Positions 1 to 11,639 are shown, counted from the first letter of the stretch. The stretch is DNA of 64,000 bases from Locusta migratoria (GCA_026315105.1 CM048745.1:546399358-546463357), one strand, 5' to 3'. The notes: a model not told the origin generated them from the letters alone. Program-made: numbers and translations.

Positions 1-18
1 AGTTGCACGCGAGATGGA

Positions 19-86
19 GCACGCGAGATGGAGCTGATCATTTAATATGCGTGCGCGTGCGTGGTGATCAGCTCCATCTCGCGTGC
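19..86. repeat. perfect 22-bp inverted repeat (hairpin)
   Basis: Arms at 19-40 and 65-86 are exact reverse complements, separated by a 24-base GC/GT-rich spacer. The outer 16 bases of the left arm are also repeated directly at 5-20. The feature is cut close to the window edge, so it may be the end of a larger palindromic element. No function is assignable. Confidence 0.85.
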
Positions 87-100
87 AGACAGTTTTGTGA

Positions 101-745
101 AGGGTTTAAACAAATATTATCAAAAAATTTTAATAGTCAACGGTAACCTCTGCGATCTCATTTCCTCAAAATTCTATTTTATTTCATTTTAAGCTTCTGC
201 GGGTCTCCTATTTTATATTTTGTTATTAACATGTATTGACTACTGATGCTGTATCATCGTTACTAAGCGCATGCGCGACGTGTCATGTTTACCTGGCGAC
301 CACGTCTTGCTCAAACGGTCAGTCGGCGGTTAGCACGCCACACAATCTGTTACACAACATATGCCACACCGTGAGGAAACGTCTTACTGAAACACGGAGA
401 CACACAAACAGCGATCGCCAGAGTTGTGAAATAGGAGGTGGAGGTCACCAAGTGATGCCAGCAAGACCCAACTGCAAACGGGTGGTGCCTCATCTCTCCA
501 AGATGATACCTCGCTGGTAGGAGAGGCAGTGTAAAAATGCATTTGCCCACATACTGCACTGGACGACGATGCGCGCTTGCTCAAAGTGAAACAGCCTGAC
601 GATGGTCACTGGGATGAATTGTTAATGTCATTACGAAGCACCAACGCACCCGTAGTGCACCTTGCAACTGAAAACGGCTTATGATGCCCATCCCTATTGG
701 ACAGTCAGGGTGACTCAATACAGTACCGCTCACGAAGTTTTTCTA
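101..745. other. unassigned intergenic DNA
   Basis: Short open frames occur on both strands here, but none has recognisable domains and they overlap in conflicting frames. I see no repeat or RNA gene. Confidence 0.5.
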
Positions 746-888
746 GACAGTATATATAAAGTGTGTCCCAGCTATCTAGTCCACCCAAAATATCTCTTGA
801 ACAATAACAGCTATTGGAAAACGACTTTCACCGGTATCAATGTACGGCTGGGGCCCATGAAAGTACATATTTGGAAACATTCTTAAAC

Positions 889-1318
889 GAAAGCAAATGT
901 GTTTTTTAACACAAACTTATGTTTTTTTAACTAGACACCCTATATTTTTTCTTCAGCAATCCATAGTATGACAAATCACATAAACAATGGCGTTGATCGC
1001 ATCGCAATATTCCAATTACAGCCCGAGATATTGCGAGGCGAAGTTGAAGCTTGAAGTACGTGAAACGCGCTGCTACCGCACGTCCTGAGACTCAAGCGAG
1101 AACCCCATGCTGCTCAGGACGTGCGCTAGGAGTGCATTTCGGGTTTTTCAAGCGTCAACTTCGCGTCGCAATATCTCGGGATGTAATTGGAATATTGCGA
1201 TGCAATCAACGCCATTGTTTATGTGATTTGTCATGCTATGGATTGCTGAAGAAAATATGTAGGGTGTCCATTTTAAAAAACTTAAGTTTGTATTAAAAAC
1301 ACATTTGCTTTCTAATAT
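889..1318. repeat. long imperfect palindrome (foldback or MITE-like)
   Basis: The left arm (about 889-1050) and right arm (about 1146-1318) are imperfect reverse complements over roughly 160 bases. Both contain blocks such as 'acaatggcgttgat' and 'caatattccaattaca'. The centre has its own nested 12-bp palindrome at 1078-1089 and 1113-1124. The two 'agggtgtcc'-like motifs mirror each other. The structure resembles a non-autonomous foldback element, but I could not find a target-site duplication. Confidence 0.7.
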
Positions 1319-1690
1319 ATTTATCGCTTATCATCTGACATGGGAAGCATTTTATTTTATTTTTTAAATACATGTACACCGGTTGAAAATGTGTACATTT
1401 TTATTCTATTATTTACAGATGTAATAATTTTTTTTATATATAAGTTTGTGGTTTACATTGTTATAAAGGTAAAATTACGTGTCTGTATTGGTAGCACTGT
1501 CAAAAGGAGTCTCGTATCGTTTCATACTACAAACACGCTTTGTATGTCGAAGTGCTACCGTTTTTCGGAGGAAAGGTGACAAATGGATTGGTAAATCTCT
1601 CAAAAATTAAGGTATGGCGGAAAAAGGAAGGTGTCTTTAAGAAAAGTGGGTTTCTTGGTAATAGCTTTTCGAATAAAGGGAAACTAATAT
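1319..1690. other. unassigned intergenic DNA
   Basis: AT-rich sequence. The open frame that leads into the Mutator-like fragment starts here, but its first 50 or so residues resemble nothing I know. Confidence 0.45.
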
Positions 1691-1691
1691 A

Positions 1692-2026
1692 TAACTTTTG
1701 CCTTTCTGGACATAATTCATGGAGCAATTACCGCAACGCCCAGTACTCAAACAGTCCATACAGCCATAAACCTGCCATCCAAGCAGCAGCCATGGATGTT
1801 ATAGAACCTGTTTACAGAGACTTGGCAAATCCTGAATTACTGAAGAAATGTCGAAATCCCAGTGAGTCGCTAAATAATCTTATACAGACTCACTTACCAA
1901 AAATGTTTTGTTGGAATGGATACATTGAAGTGGGGGTTCAGTGATGCTTTTATTGCTAATAATCATGGCAACATTGGTAGTTTGACGTGCTTTTGTCTAA
2001 AGGACTACAAAGATCGACGCATGTAA
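1692..2026 (+). pseudogene. Mutator-like transposase fragment
   Basis: The frame ending at 1944 carries blocks I recognise from the arthropod/cnidarian Mutator-like transposase domain family (Pfam 'Mutator', PF20700 as I recall): a 'GHNSWSNYRNAQ' block, then 'IEPVYRDLANPELLKKC', then 'NPSESLNNLI' and 'LPKMFC'. The match continues after a frameshift near 1937-1944 with 'DAFIANNHGNIG', the usual next block. Only about 100 residues of a much longer transposase remain. No catalytic residues can be assigned and no terminal repeats were seen. A related fragment lies on the minus strand at 35596-35905. Family assignment is from memory. Confidence 0.65.
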
Positions 2027-3233
2027 CTTTTCTACAGTAATAATGTAATGTAAGTACTTATTTCCTGTAAACTAAAATGTCTTGTAATTTTGTAGGTAAA
2101 CAATCTATGGTTTAAGACTGTACATAGGTTGATTGTTACTTTCTTATTCACTGTAGGTCCGTGTATCTAAGGAAGAAGATTGATTTATATCAATTGAAAC
2201 CGCGGTAAAGTTTATTAAACTTTAATTTGCAACTGGTTGGCTGTTATTTATACTGCTTTGAATTACCGTTGCTGTATGCATCCATGTTTAAAATTTTGAA
2301 TTACTGGCCACCATACATTATGATGGCCGTTCGTCCTCCAAAGTAGAAATATAATTGAACATGTTTATGTTATTTTCCGGTAAGGACAAGATACGTGCTG
2401 AAATGTGCTCTTTTCCCACAATATGGACAGCTAGCGTCGGGTGTGGGTGAAGGGCAGACGTCACCTCGTCCGCATGCAGTTAGAGACCCACGTTGTTCGC
2501 AAAACCAACCCTGCAAGCTCGATCTCCGAAGCATTCATATTACCATCCAAGAGCCAGGTTTTGAGATCGGCTGCGGTATCTCAATGTATCCTGTGGTAGA
2601 CTTCGAAGAAGCTTGACATCACATTGATGACTCTTGAAAGCTGAATATTGGTTTCAGAGAGAATATGCTACTTCAACACCTCTTGATCGAGCGAATTCAC
2701 TTTTTTAACTCTGTCTGAACCTGGATTTTCCTAACGATTTGGCGATTCTGATGTAAGCACTGGCACGCTTGAAGACGACCGAAGCAAGTAAATAAGCAGT
2801 GAGGACAGGGACGTACTCAGGAGATGTCCGTACCACGCAGCTGCTGGGGACAGGCCGTGCGAAAATTAATTCAGAGAGCGCCTCTTAATACCTTAAGACC
2901 AAGACTATTCCAGACATATTCGAACTGACACCATATACGTAATTTTAAGTTTGCCACAAATAGGCAAATAACGTTTCAGAGCTGATCGACAATTAAGTCT
3001 GATCCCTTACAGGAGTACAGGTAAAATATTATCAGCAAGGGGAATGACGGTCAGTGGGAAGTAGCAATGTACGAATATGGACAGGAAGCGCTTTCGGATA
3101 TTCTGACAGTACTTCCAGTCTGTCCTCTGTAATTAAAAAAACTGAGCAAACTGTAACCAAGAAACGTAAAAAGGTAGCAACTACCGCTCCACTCCAGAAA
3201 TAATAAATAAATCAATAAAAATAAAATATTGTT
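2027..3233. other. unassigned intergenic DNA
   Basis: No convincing gene or repeat. A 73-codon frame at 2395-2616 has no recognisable domain. Confidence 0.5.
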
Positions 3234-3244
3234 AAGGCGGCAGG

Positions 3245-3445
3245 TTCAAATGTTCAAATGTTTGTATAGCTTATGCGACTTAACTACGGTGTCATCAGTC
3301 CCTAAACTTACAAACTACTTATGAGCTAGCTAATCCTAAGGACGGCACAAATATCCCTGCCCGAGGGGGAATTCGAACCCCCTACCGTAGTGGCCGTGCA
3401 GACCGTGACTGGAGCACCTCAGTCTCCTCGGCCACCGCGGCCGGC
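3245..3445 (-). mobile_element. SINE family A, full length
   Basis: tRNA-derived SINE read on the minus strand. A GC-rich class II (Leu/Ser-like) tRNA head with A box and B box ('ggttcgaatcc' type) is followed by the tail 'gggactgatgacc...acatttgaacattt'. An 11-bp target-site duplication 'aaggcggcagg' lies at 3234-3244 and 3446-3456, so both ends are exact. Confidence 0.93.
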
Positions 3446-3773
3446 AAGGCGGCAGGGAGTTAGGTTCCTGGTTCACTGTTTAATTTAATTCAACGCCCTG
3501 AAACACTTGTTATTGTTAGGAGTTAGAGGGGATTTAACAGCTCGGTTATCAGTCCTCTGCCTGAAACACTAATTAATATATTCATTTCTCTCTGAGCTGG
3601 TTATTCTTTTCCTTCTTTTTGTAATATGATTTTATTTTAAGAAGTACTGATCTGGTGTCACATTGCAGAAAGAAGTAATAGAATTGATTGATGTTACTTT
3701 GCATATATTTTGAGAAGTGAAGAGGTAATAATGTATATTAATTGAACTGTAAAGTGTCTTATTTTACAAAATT

Positions 3774-3958
3774 TTCAAATGTTTGTAAATTTTTGGGATG
3801 TAACTAATCTCGTTAACAGTCCCTAGGCTTACAAACTACTTACACTAACTAATCTAAGGACAAACACAAACACCCGAGGGAGGACTCAAACCTCCGACGT
3901 CGATCAACCGCAAGCTCCACAGCAAAGCGCCTTAGAACACTCGTCCACTCCACCGCGT
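3774..3958 (-). mobile_element. SINE family B, diverged
   Basis: Minus-strand tRNA-derived SINE with a different head from family A: a reverse-strand B box ('aggactcaaacctcc'), then 'gcgccttagaac', near 3880-3940. The 3' half matches the tail shared with family A (reverse of 'gggactgatgacc'-type sequence, ending in 'catttgaaaat'). No clear duplication remains, so it is an old copy. Confidence 0.75.
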
Positions 3959-3976
3959 CTACCTAATTTACACACG

Positions 3977-4000
3977 CCCCCTCGCCCCGCCCCCCCCCCC
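3977..4000. repeat. C-rich tract
   Basis: A run of C broken by single T/G bases, ending in 10 consecutive C. Simple low-complexity sequence next to the SINE head. Confidence 0.85.
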
Positions 4001-4444
4001 TCAAAACTAATGAGCTCCTCGCCTGCTAGAACGTAAATTAAAAGTATCAGAATAAGTAAGCATTATACCTATGGTAACTCCTGTGAAAACATTTTCGTTG
4101 TAAAAATTAAGTTCAGAAACCAACAACGTATATTTTTCGTAACTGGTTATGCCCATATTGAAGAAATTTGTAGAACATACAAAATTTCTAGGTTTTGTTC
4201 ATTTATCATAGCAATATACTTTGTAAGCATTTAGCTACGTGTAAGTATTGTTTAGAAACTGAAAGTAACATTTAGGACCATCGTAGCAATACCAAGAAAC
4301 GTTCAGTAGCGTGTATTACGGAGCTGGGGTGTTGGTGGCTATCGCACGATGAGCAAAACCCATCAAAAAAGGAATTGTCGTAAATTTTAGTTGATTTTCA
4401 ATCGCAATATAGTTTTTAAAGAAGTAGTGATACCATAATACGAT

Positions 4445-4450
4445 CCTGAA

Positions 4451-4515
<65 letters not shown>

Positions 4516-4517
4516 AT
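4445..4517. repeat. A57 tract flanked by a 7-bp direct repeat
   Basis: 57 consecutive A at 4454-4510, preceded by 'ct' and flanked on both sides by 'cctgaat' (4445-4451 and 4511-4517). This is what an almost completely 5'-truncated retroposon would leave: tail plus target-site duplication. Slippage growth of a short A run is the alternative. Confidence 0.8.
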
Positions 4518-5584
4518 GACGCATTCATTGTGAAAGTCACATAGCTATTAAAACGAAATTTTCCTGTTGAGTTAAGCGTGAAAATGTAAATACTTATGGA
4601 TTGTTGTAGGAGTCCTGAAGAAAAATTATATTTTTCCAAATAAAACAATAAGTTTCTCTCCGAACTGCATTAAAATAATCTTAGAAGGCGAGCATAAAGT
4701 AATTCCCCACTACCCCTCCCTCTCACACAAACACCTTCGGTGTTGCAAGAGTGAACCCGACAACAGATTGGTGAGAATATTTATCAAGAATTGATAGGCT
4801 GGGTCTAAGAAGACACAATTAAGTTTAAAAATGTCCCATTGCATAGTTTTGGAATATATTTTTCCACTCTATATGTAAGACTAATATACATTTTAATTAA
4901 TAATTGGAGTACTTTATTGATCTAAGAATTAAAAAATAAACGTTCATTTTAATAACCAGAAGTTAGTGTCCATATTACTATTACAATGACATAAAAATTT
5001 ACGTTTGTCCTGAAATCTACATCGACGTCTGGCTTGGGTCTGTCAGACTTCTTTATTGAGAACAACTGACTCAGAAATGTAGTAATAATCCCACAAGAAA
5101 CATCAAATGTCGTAGTAACCGTTAGATAGAGATACGAAACAATAGTGCACGGTATTCAAGTTCTACAGTGCCATTATCTGGCGAAATTGTATTTTTGCAT
5201 GTCTGATTGATCTACCCCATCCATCTTACGCACCGTTACCCCGTGAACCTAAAATTTTATTTACTGATGAACGAAAGTATTTCGTTTCATATTTCTAGAC
5301 ATAATAATGGGAATAACGTATATCTGTGAGAGTTTTTTATGTTTGTTATTTGTTGGAGATTTTGGGATGATCCTATATCGCGTCAAGGGGCAGGATATGT
5401 TTCCTTTATCGTAGCTAACATGATGTTCAAGCTGTTTACTACTAATTTAGGCATCTGACAAACATTTATTAATGAAAATTTGAAATTACTTTGCTTCCAT
5501 TAACCTGATGTAATAATTTGAAAGTGTAGCTGGATGTATTCTAATTTAGACATCAATGCCTTCTAGCCTAATGCTGTTTCCTCG
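4518..5584. other. unassigned AT-rich intergenic DNA
   Basis: No repeat, gene or RNA recognised. Confidence 0.5.
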
Positions 5585-6655
5585 ATATCTTTATATATAA
5601 AGGAGAGTGTCGGTATGTTTGTGTGTACGTATTGCATACCAATCTATAGTTTTGTTCAAATCTTTATGAACTTTTGCACACGTAAGCTTCAGTCCATGAG
5701 AACAGTCGCTGTAAGTGTAATGATCACGTACAACACATAGTTTACGAGATATGACGTCATAAACAATGATATGCGAGAATAACTGCAGCATTATGCGAAT
5801 GTTGCACATTTCCTCCCAAACCACTCGACCGATTTCGACTAAATTTAGTACACGTCTTCCTTCCTGTGGGATACCAATTCTAAAATGGTAAGGACCAAAT
5901 GCGACACATGGTTCAGGAGATATAACGTCATAAACAATAGGAACTGCAAGAAACTGACACATAATACGACGAGAATTTAGAAATTCACTATAGTAGAACG
6001 AGATTACTTAGCAACTTGCAACAAATTTTAAACATAATTTCAAACCTTTATTCAACTATTTCTTCCTGCCATCCATAACAAAATAATGAAAGAAAAGAAG
6101 TTTCTCGCTTTCTACCTTCCAGCTGTTCATGGACTAAAACTACGGCATTCGGTATGACGTTAGAATTTATAATTTCTACACTACAAATTGTAGCCGCAGG
6201 AAACTTTTCAGACAGTATAGCACATATAGTAAAATGTACCATCTAAATTGTATCACAGTACGGCACTTAGTTCATGAGATATGCGCACGTAAACATTAAC
6301 GTTCATGGAAAACCGGCCCATCACGCACTAAGTTTCTTTAATTGTATTCACAAAAGATTTTACAGGCATACAGCAAATATAGAAATGAATATATACAACA
6401 TATAATTCAATAAACATGAGATCGTACGAATTTTATATGTAATTTTTATTTTGACTACTATCTTTCTTTGTTTTTATACTGCACTTATAATTTTGTACAT
6501 TAAGCAAGACAGCGTTATTTCTTATATATTTTCTGAGAAATATAACATGATTTTATAAAATAGGGGAGGGGCAGAGAGAGGAAGGATAGCAGAAGTACTA
6601 ACTCAAGGCAGGAATAAATGAATAATAACAAGGCAACGCCGGGCTTTTAGCTAGT
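5585..6655 (+). mobile_element. Helentron/Helitron-like non-autonomous repeat (tentative)
   Basis: It begins with 'atatctttatatataaagg' followed by 'agagtgtcggtatgtttgtg', and ends in 'gcaacgccgggcttttagc' plus 'tagt'. I associate this pair of terminal signatures with invertebrate Helentron-type repeats. The interior has the usual 'accgatttcgactaaattta' block near 5830 and several 'gagatat...cgt' blocks. No Rep/helicase coding remains. The end assignment is from memory and may be wrong. Confidence 0.45.
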
Positions 6656-6719
6656 CCTATGTACAATGAATTCTGAAATTTCCTGCATTGTTGTTTACAG
6701 CCTTTGAACAAATGGTTGT

Positions 6720-7250
6720 CCGTGGAGGAACAGATAAAAGATAACGTTGTCATGTGCCAACAGTGGGAAGGAAAGGGATAATCGGCAGAGAGGTAGTAGA
6801 ACGCTGTGATAACGCAGTGCTAAGGAAGCACCAATGCGCGCGCTTGGGCAGCGGGTGAAACTGAGTTGCCGCTTTAATGTACTCGGCCACGAAAGGAAGC
6901 CCCGCCGACGGCCAGGAAGCACAATAAAGCCTCTCAGGCTTCTCGTTTGCAGAAGGCGCGGCTGTGAAACGGATCTGGCCTGGAGGAACCGTTAATTGGA
7001 GGAAGCGCAATCGGCGCTCCCTCAAATATTTGGCAAATCGACTGTCGGCTCCCTTTCTGAGGGCAGCCGCCCCAGCCCGCAGGGACACCGACCCCTCCCT
7101 CCCCGTCCCCCTCCCCCCCACCACTACCCTCCAAAACAAATGGAGGCACGCGGCAGTGCGAGGAACGGCCGGATCCCAGGCGCCAATTACTGCCTGTGAC
7201 CGCATCCCTCTCGCCATCTGTTTGTCTCAACTCGGTACCTCTTAAGGCGG
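6720..7250. other. GC- and CpG-rich segment without recognised coding
   Basis: About 500 bases clearly richer in G+C than the surroundings, with open frames on both strands (minus 6750-7217, 155 codons; plus 6964-7245, 93 codons). The overlapping frames are explained by base composition, and neither protein has a recognisable domain. It could be a CpG-rich regulatory segment or a fragment of an unrecognised exon. Confidence 0.45.
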
Positions 7251-7715
7251 AAGCTTTGACAACAATTAACTAGTGCAAACGACCGGCGCTGGTTTTCCGA
7301 CGTGATTTCTTAATGGACAGGGGTGACTGCGCAATACATTTCCTCTTTCACGTGAACCTTTTCAGTGTAGTATAACTAGTCACAATTAATTTATCAACGT
7401 CGTGAGTTCCTGAATTAGGCGTACTTGTGCCAGTAAATATTAGTGAGGATGCAGGCACTTTGCACGACGACAGAAATGCAATGTTGGAGTACACTGTGCG
7501 ATGTTCAGTGTTATACTACATGACGTTATGAACCATGCTACTTCAAGTACGTGGGAATGTTCCGAGATTTTGTGATTTAACGCTTCAATGGACGACTATT
7601 TATTTGAATCTATGAAAACTACCACAATTAATGTATAATGCGTATATACTGAGCAAAATATTTAAAAAAAATACTTAAAATTATTATGCACTGCTAGCAA
7701 ACAAAATGTTCATGT
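7251..7715. other. unassigned intergenic DNA
   Basis: Nothing recognised. Confidence 0.5.
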
Positions 7716-8067
7716 AAAACCATTTATTTTTCTTTTTTCGTCGCAGTTCCACTATTTAGAAATTGGTAACTAGTCTCGGACTTGTCAGTCCATTTTCAAA
7801 CCATAGGCCTTATTCCAGCGTAACAAAACACTGCGTGAAGCAAATGACTCCAACGTGAACGCAACATCTATTTTAACCTGTATTAAATTTCAATGTAATA
7901 ATGTTTAACAGTGGACAACGTACAGATTTTATCAGTCATTTGCTTCATGCAGTGTATTGTTACGGTGGAATAAGGCCTATGGTTTGAAAATGGACGAACA
8001 AGTCCGAAACTAGTTACCAACTTCTAAATAGTGCAACTGTGACGAAAACAGAAAAATAAATGGTTTT
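7716..8067. mobile_element. 352-bp palindromic element with hammerhead-like ends
   Basis: Arms at 7716-7847 and 7942-8067 are inverted copies (starting 'aaaaccatttatttttc', ending with its complement). Each arm carries 'ttgaaaatgg', a short GGAC/GTCC hairpin, then 'gaaac' and 'tagtt': the plan of a minimal hammerhead ribozyme with a damaged first core box. The Penelope-like element at 60615-63456 has the same arrangement at its end, so this may be a head-to-head pair of PLE ends with no coding part. No clear target-site duplication. Confidence 0.7.
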
Positions 8068-8689
8068 CATTACATATCCAGTTGCTGATCCTGCCCCATC
8101 TTTACGATGAATTTTCATAAAAGGTTCATAGATGGTCAGCTATATAGTGCTTCCATGACGGCCTGATACAGTATATCTGACTATTATTCCTCTAAACGTT
8201 TTACAAAGTAACTCATAATGCAACAGTAGTATGTGACTGACTAGTTTTGCATGGCAGAGGAGGAACACTAAAGTAAACAAACGCACATGTTACGAGTAAC
8301 TCAATGCAGTTAACTGTTTCACTCATTCAGTAGCACTCTGCAATTTATAATTTCTGGGATGAGCTACTTGCATGTGTAATACTATGTATACAAGCAGCTA
8401 CAAATGAAGTTGTAGTAAAATGTTGATCAGTTTGAGAGATAATCGAAAAAATAAGTTATGTAGCTGATCAACTACACTATACATTAAAGGGTTAAATTAT
8501 TTTGAAACCATCACATAAAGTAGTTGTTCTCCACTGTTACATATTTGACCCTGGGCAGAAGATATTCCAAATGCTGGTTAGGAAATTGTTTCGATCTCTT
8601 CTGAACTTGTCCGCTATTTCAATATACAACCTGTTGTTACAGTATACTCAGTGTGATGAAGTGCTGCCTAACAAACTTTTATTCGTGAT
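8068..8689. other. unassigned intergenic DNA
   Basis: Nothing recognised apart from a 64-codon frame at 8502-8696 with no known domain. Confidence 0.45.
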
Positions 8690-9705
8690 TCCTTGATTTC
8701 TCCCCGCGGATGGCGTATTCAAAAACCTTACGGATATTCATCCAGGTATGCAATTCGACATCGGCCGATATTTCAGATGCAGCATACCCTGCCGTTCTCG
8801 AGGTAATAATGCAACGAGAAAAGAATGTGCAACGACGTTTAAAACCTCGGTTCTCAGTGACAACAGAAACACAGTCACACAGCCCCATCAGGAGAACAAA
8901 GATGAAAACCAACAGCAATATCGATCATAAACGTCAGTTTTCAGCGGGTTAGGTGGCATTATTTGTTTTGTCCATCAGTTTTTGGACAAGTGAGAGAGCA
9001 GGATTCCATGCAGAAATTAAGTTAAGCAATAGCCTTCGTCCCTATTTGAAAGGTCATCTACTAGGGTTTTTCTTTCCTATTGCTTCCTTGATAACACAAT
9101 CCCAAAAGCTGGAAGCACATGTCAAGATTTTCGTTCTGTTGTATTCCATCGGGTGGCCTGTGTCCAAGAAGTGCTCCTCAATAACAGACTTATTAGGTTG
9201 TTGGAAATACGTATGATGTTTCTGCTCAATGCATCGATCCCCGGCAGTCCTAATTGTCCGACCAAGAAATGACACACCACGACTGCAGGATATATGTCAG
9301 AAGGGCCATTGGTTTGGGCGCGACCTCTGTGCCATCATCACTAGACCTCTGCACATGTGGTTGATAGCGCAACGCTCTTTTCATCTGCCTTCCACTGTAA
9401 ACATTCTGGCGAAAAGTGACCTCCAGATGGGACAACTTTGTAGACAAACTTTCAGGGTCTGAGATGACGTAAGTCCTGTGCGCTAAGTACGTTGAATCCC
9501 TCTCACGCTGAGCTCGGTAGTAACAACTATCAGTGTGCGGATACAAATCTATGTGAATTTAATTCCGATAAACAGCATGTCCCAACATACCTTCTACCTT
9601 CCACCTACCCAACACATCAAGGGAGGGAAGGCAATCGTTATTTTCCACCTCCGTGGTATAACGAACGTTAAGGCGGACTGACTTTAGATACCGTAGTGCA
9701 AAAAA
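8690..9705 (-). pseudogene. Penelope-like element, RT C-terminus plus GIY-YIG
   Basis: Reading from 9705 down, frameshifted pieces give the usual PLE order. A 'LPSLDVL' block and 'GMLGHAVYR' come first (about 9590-9640), then 'HIDLYPHTDS', and a connector block 'LSHLEVTFRQNVYSGRQMKR' (about 9390-9470). The GIY-YIG endonuclease remnant follows ('FLGRTIRTAGDRCIEQK', 'SVIEEHFLDTGHPMEYN', 'SSFWDCVIKEAI', about 9060-9275). The tail runs to about 8690. Several stops and at least two frameshifts make it inactive. In an intact element the product is a reverse transcriptase with an endonuclease for target-primed integration. The RT catalytic part upstream is missing. It is a different lineage from the PLE at 60.6 kb. 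Confidence 0.8.
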
Positions 9706-9725
9706 TTACTCCAGTTCTCACTACT

Positions 9726-9765
9726 ATGGGGGACTGATGAACTAGCAGTTTAGTCCCCTCTAAAT
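9726..9765 (+). repeat. short SINE tail remnant
   Basis: 'gggggactgatgaactagca' followed by 'gtttagtcccct' resembles the tail block shared by the SINE families here. Too short for certainty. Confidence 0.35.
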
Positions 9766-10939
9766 AACGACACTAACCAAGAGTCAAATAACAAACTATC
9801 TTTTACGTATCTGAAGAAACAAGCAGGTTTCTACGCCGGTGATTCCAATAAGTCAAAGTCCTCCAACCATAAATTAGGGACGCCCCATCTCAATTCCCCC
9901 TCTCTGTTCATAGCACTGGACATTAAATAAAAGGATCCTCAATTAACTGCAACGAATCAAAGTAATGCGAGTGAAGAAAGAAACCACAGCAAAACTGACT
10001 AAAATATCAGTCATTCAAATGCATTCCCTCAAATATACGTAGGGAATCTAGAGAGATCTTCTCTCCGTTATGTGAGGAAATGCATTCTGGAGAACGGTAA
10101 AGAATAAATTTGGTCCTGGCTGCTGCAACGAACTACGATACGACAGGAAAATGCTGTACACAGTCACCTTACGGAACACCACACAGCTTGCTCGAGAAAA
10201 ATGTTAAGTACTGCCGCTACAGAAGCGATTCGGGTTTTTCCTCGGTGAAGCTATTGGTCACTTATGCATTTGATGCTGCGTTTAACCGGTAGCGGCAATA
10301 TTGCACATACACGTTAAAACGATAACCGCCGGTAATGTGTCATCATGCCGACAGCCGCTCCAACGAAGCATGGCAGCAGATAAGCGATAATCTGTGGTGT
10401 TCCGTTGTGTAACAGTGAATTTGTGGCTCTATCACCACTGCTGATAACCGACAAATTTAACGGGTCGCGGGATGGTCTCGCAGTGAAAGAGCTTTGAGGC
10501 AAGTTTTTGATGTTAATCTAAATCGCTTTTTCTCAAGAGCAAATAACTGATTACAAGCAGTATGCCGCGATACATAGACTAATATGCGTAAATTATGAGT
10601 TAATACCACGACCCAGTAAATAAATGTTCTGGAATATATAACACTATGCAATCCCATCGGATTTCTACGCGAAGCATATACTAATGTTACTTACGGATCT
10701 TTGTGTTAATTATAAAACTACGGATTATTGAGGCATCAAATGTGAGTAATGAATATTAAACGAAGATACGTGTCTTATTACTATAAATAAACTTATCCTG
10801 TAAGGAGTTGTAACATGTTTTAACTGTATAGCAGACCAGCGTCTTTTCAGATACAACTTGACAAATGACCTGGATTGAGATGGTGTGACGTTAGCATCCA
10901 GATGTGTTTGACAACCTTCTGTTGTGCAACACTAACGTG
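9766..10939. other. unassigned intergenic DNA
   Basis: Nothing recognised on either strand. Confidence 0.5.
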
Positions 10940-10951
10940 TGTGAATACCCG

Positions 10952-11151
10952 CCGGCCGCGGTGGCCGAGGTGACTGAGGCGCTCCAGTCACGGTCAGCAC
11001 GGCCACTACGGTCGGGGGTTCGAATCCCCCCTCGGGCATGGATATTTGTGCCGTCCTAGTTTGTAAGTAGTTCATAAGTAGTTTGTAAGTTTAGGGACTG
11101 ATGACCCCGTAGTTAAGTCCCATAAGCTTAACAAACATTTGAACATTTTTT
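10952..11151 (+). mobile_element. SINE family A, full length
   Basis: tRNA head from 'ccggccgcggtggccgagg', intact B box, tail ending 'aaacatttgaacattttt'. A 12-bp target-site duplication 'tgtgaatacccg' flanks it (10940-10951 and 11152-11163), so the insertion is relatively young. Confidence 0.95.
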
Positions 11152-11163
11152 TGTGAATACCCG

Positions 11164-11639
11164 TTCATAATTGTCGTGGTTAATTACAACACACACTGAG
11201 TGCACCATTGGGCTGGAGACCATGTTAATTTATTAATGTTTTTTTTACTGTTTCATTGTTTGTTACTTCCTATAATTTGCAATACATACGTGTGTGAGTG
11301 AGATTGTTCCATAATTAAATCAGTTCAATTATTAGAGTAGGAGGAACGGGCTATCTGGTGTGGTAGTTCGTTGTGGCAGCATTCCCTCACTAGTTGGTTT
11401 TCGTTTGCACAATAATTTTTCAGTAAAAATAGCCTTGTCCAACTTTATTTTGTAGGCAACACACGGGTCAATTTTAACATTAATCTGTCACAGGATTAAT
11501 CAACCGATTAGTGAGGGGAGTGTTACAATGGCGAGCTATTAACATCAATGGGGCTGCACGGAGAAAAATTTACAGATGGCAGAACTTGAAAGTAAGATGG
11601 GGATTAGACGTTTTAGCTGTTAATGACGTTCGGGTAAAG
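11164..11639. other. unassigned intergenic DNA
   Basis: Nothing recognised. Confidence 0.5.

Noticed and set aside
2160..2220. Hammerhead motif at 'gattgatttatatcaattgaaaccgcgg'-like sequence
   Set aside because: There is no CUGAUGA-like box in the right register and no closing stem; only the GAAAC part matches.
4316..4648. 110-codon minus frame with a polyphenylalanine run
   Set aside because: The phenylalanines are only the A57 tract read on the other strand.
6750..7217. 155-codon minus frame as a host gene
   Set aside because: Opposing frames of similar length in GC-rich DNA, no recognisable domain, no splice or start context.
10952..11040. Functional tRNA-Leu or tRNA-Ser gene in SINE family A heads
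   Set aside because: The same head occurs in 14 copies attached to one tail and with target-site duplications; it lacks a proper acceptor stem.
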